Source: an uncultured Saprospiraceae bacterium (GTDB lineage Bacteria; Bacteroidota; Bacteroidia; Chitinophagales; Saprospiraceae). Taken from it: a stretch of DNA of 25,318 nucleotides. The DNA lies in assembly GCA_937894165.1 (NCBI GenBank), contig CALCSX010000417.1, positions 1-25,318 of the forward strand, given 5' to 3'. Both the position numbers and the translations under genes were made by a program. This document shows positions 24,436 to 25,318 of the stretch, one piece after another. Positions within the stretch are counted from its first letter, which is position 1. Every line of letters starts with the position of its first letter. Under the pieces are notes generated by a model, which saw nothing but the letters and a program-made list of their open reading frames with translations, ran no database searches and had not been told where the DNA came from.

Positions 24436-25014
24436 CTAACCTATATTTAAATGAGGAAATTCAGCTAATACCATTTCTTTCAACTTTTTTCGAGCTTCAG
24501 AAAGATACCATTTTGATGTTCCTTCGGGTATACTCATCATTTCTGAAATCTCTTTATGACTAAATCCATCAATAGCAAATAAATTAAAGACTCTCTTGGA
24601 CTGTTCCGGTAATTTTACCAGCATACTTTGCAGATGCTCATTAGTGAAATGTTCATTCACTTCATTAAGAGTGACTTGACCATTATTCATTTCAAAATCA
24701 GTAATTTCTTCTTTGAAGACAATTGCCTTGTGTCGCTGATCTCTTCTGTATTCATCAATACATTGATTAATCATAATTCTTCGAATCCAATATTCAAAGG
24801 GTATAGAATAATCGTATTTGTCTAAATTGACCAATATTTTATAAAAACCTATGTTCAAGGAAGCTGAAGCATCCTGCTCATTTTTCTTGTATCTCAAACA
24901 TACGGACATCAGCAAGGAAAAGAATTTTTTATACAAATTTTCCTGTGCCTGTCTGTTATCTGACATACAGCTTTTTATCAGCAGATTCAATTCGTCCGTA
25001 TTGGCACTAGACAT
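24436..25014 (-). CDS. ECF-type RNA polymerase sigma factor
   Basis: A 192-residue sigma-70 family, extracytoplasmic-function type regulator. The frame is open to 25152, but the first 46 codons do not resemble a sigma factor, so I place the start at the ATG 25014 (MSSANTDELNLL). Region 2 is visible as ENLYKKFFSLLMSVCLRY, IGFYKILVNLDKYDYSIPFEYWIRRIMINQCIDEYRR; region 4 as LVKLPEQSKRVFNLFAIDGFSHKEISEMMSIPEGTSKWYLSEARKKLKEM, a helix-turn-helix that reads -35 DNA. It is first in a three-gene operon; the next gene starts 4 bp after its stop. By analogy the membrane protein downstream would restrain it. I found no full-consensus promoter upstream (25015-25318), which might mean autoregulation by a different promoter type. 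Confidence 0.93.
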   Translation of the reverse strand: MSSANTDELNLLIKSCMSDNRQAQENLYKKFFSLLMSVCLRYKKNEQDASASLNIGFYKILVNLDKYDYSIPFEYWIRRIMINQCIDEYRRDQRHKAIVFKEEITDFEMNNGQVTLNEVNEHFTNEHLQSMLVKLPEQSKRVFNLFAIDGFSHKEISEMMSIPEGTSKWYLSEARKKLKEMVLAEFPHLNIG

Positions 25015-25227
25015 AGTTTTGCTTTTCGCTTGCTTATTCAAACGGAAAGTTACAGAAATTGGTGCATTTATCGGATAAATTAGCTCAGACAAATCTTCTT
25101 TTTTATTTATATTAGTGATTACGCCTTTAAAGTAAAGGAGGTTGGAGGTCAAGAATAAAATGAATTATGATTGTTCAATGAATCCCACGTAATAAATACT
25201 TGCTAGAATACTACATAAAAAACGTCT

Positions 25228-25267
25228 CTGATAAGAAAAGTTCAAGGACAAGGCTTTCGAAGTATCT
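25228..25267. repeat. Dispersed repeat unit, copy B
   Basis: Matches 6241-6280 at 36 of 40 positions in the same orientation. It lies in noncoding DNA upstream of the sigma operon, close to the window edge. The inverted-repeat continuation of copy A is missing here. Confidence 0.75.
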
Positions 25268-25318
25268 CATACCAATTAAAAATGAAATCATCACCCATAT
25301 TAAAAGATATTTGCTCCA

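Noticed and set aside
25015..25152. N-terminal extension of the sigma factor
   Set aside because: The 46 extra residues show no sigma features; ATG 25014 gives the normal ECF length.

Overview
The window looks like a chromosomal segment of a Bacteroidota bacterium, perhaps from the Saprospirales side of the phylum (the order is a guess). The evidence is low G+C, a secreted subtilase with a C-terminal type IX secretion (T9SS) sorting domain, a PorE-like envelope protein, an ECF sigma factor next to an anti-sigma-like/beta-barrel protein, and two good matches to the Bacteroidota promoter TTG/TTTG-N(17-23)-TAnnTTTG. No rRNA, tRNA, transposase, phage gene or CRISPR array was recognised.

Layout. 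1-2686: a potassium transporter gene (trkH) broken by one -1 frameshift exactly at an A AAA AAG heptamer, surrounded by noncoding DNA. That DNA carries eight same-orientation copies of a hairpin-forming 16-mer, TCGACTTTCGAGAATT, plus two other structured stretches. 2687-6000: DNA maintenance genes (AlkD-like glycosylase divergent from rarA), then an acyl-CoA dehydrogenase with strong hairpin terminators. 6001-6951: terminators, a dispersed repeat unit and a small secreted DUF3244-like protein with a near-perfect promoter. 6952-10225: a Nudix hydrolase diverging from pyrE with only 20 bp between start codons; pyrE leads into an M42 metallopeptidase and a UbiA-like membrane protein. 10190-13880 (minus strand): a compact run dacA (c-di-AMP synthase), M20 dipeptidase, secreted FKBP isomerase, trmD. 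The 3' end of trmD overlaps the UbiA-like gene by 36 bp. 14065-15663: a secreted coiled-coil protein of unknown role followed by a MiaE-type tRNA hydroxylase. 15688-21486: a large TPR/beta-propeller/SPOR protein diverging from a multidomain subtilase with a T9SS sorting signal. 21976-25014 (minus strand): ECF sigma factor, a protein with an anti-sigma-like N-terminus joined through one membrane span and a long linker to an outer-membrane-barrel-like C-terminus, and a lipoprotein.

How it fits together. Most genes are ordinary housekeeping functions. The accessory interest is in the cell envelope: the T9SS cargo protease beside a PorE-like periplasmic protein in which SPOR domains take the place of OmpA, and the sigma/trans-envelope/lipoprotein operon, which could be a surface-to-gene signalling unit contained largely in one polypeptide. 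The most puzzling noncoding features are the 16-mer hairpin cluster around trkH and a 40-bp dispersed repeat present at 6241-6280 and 25228-25267.
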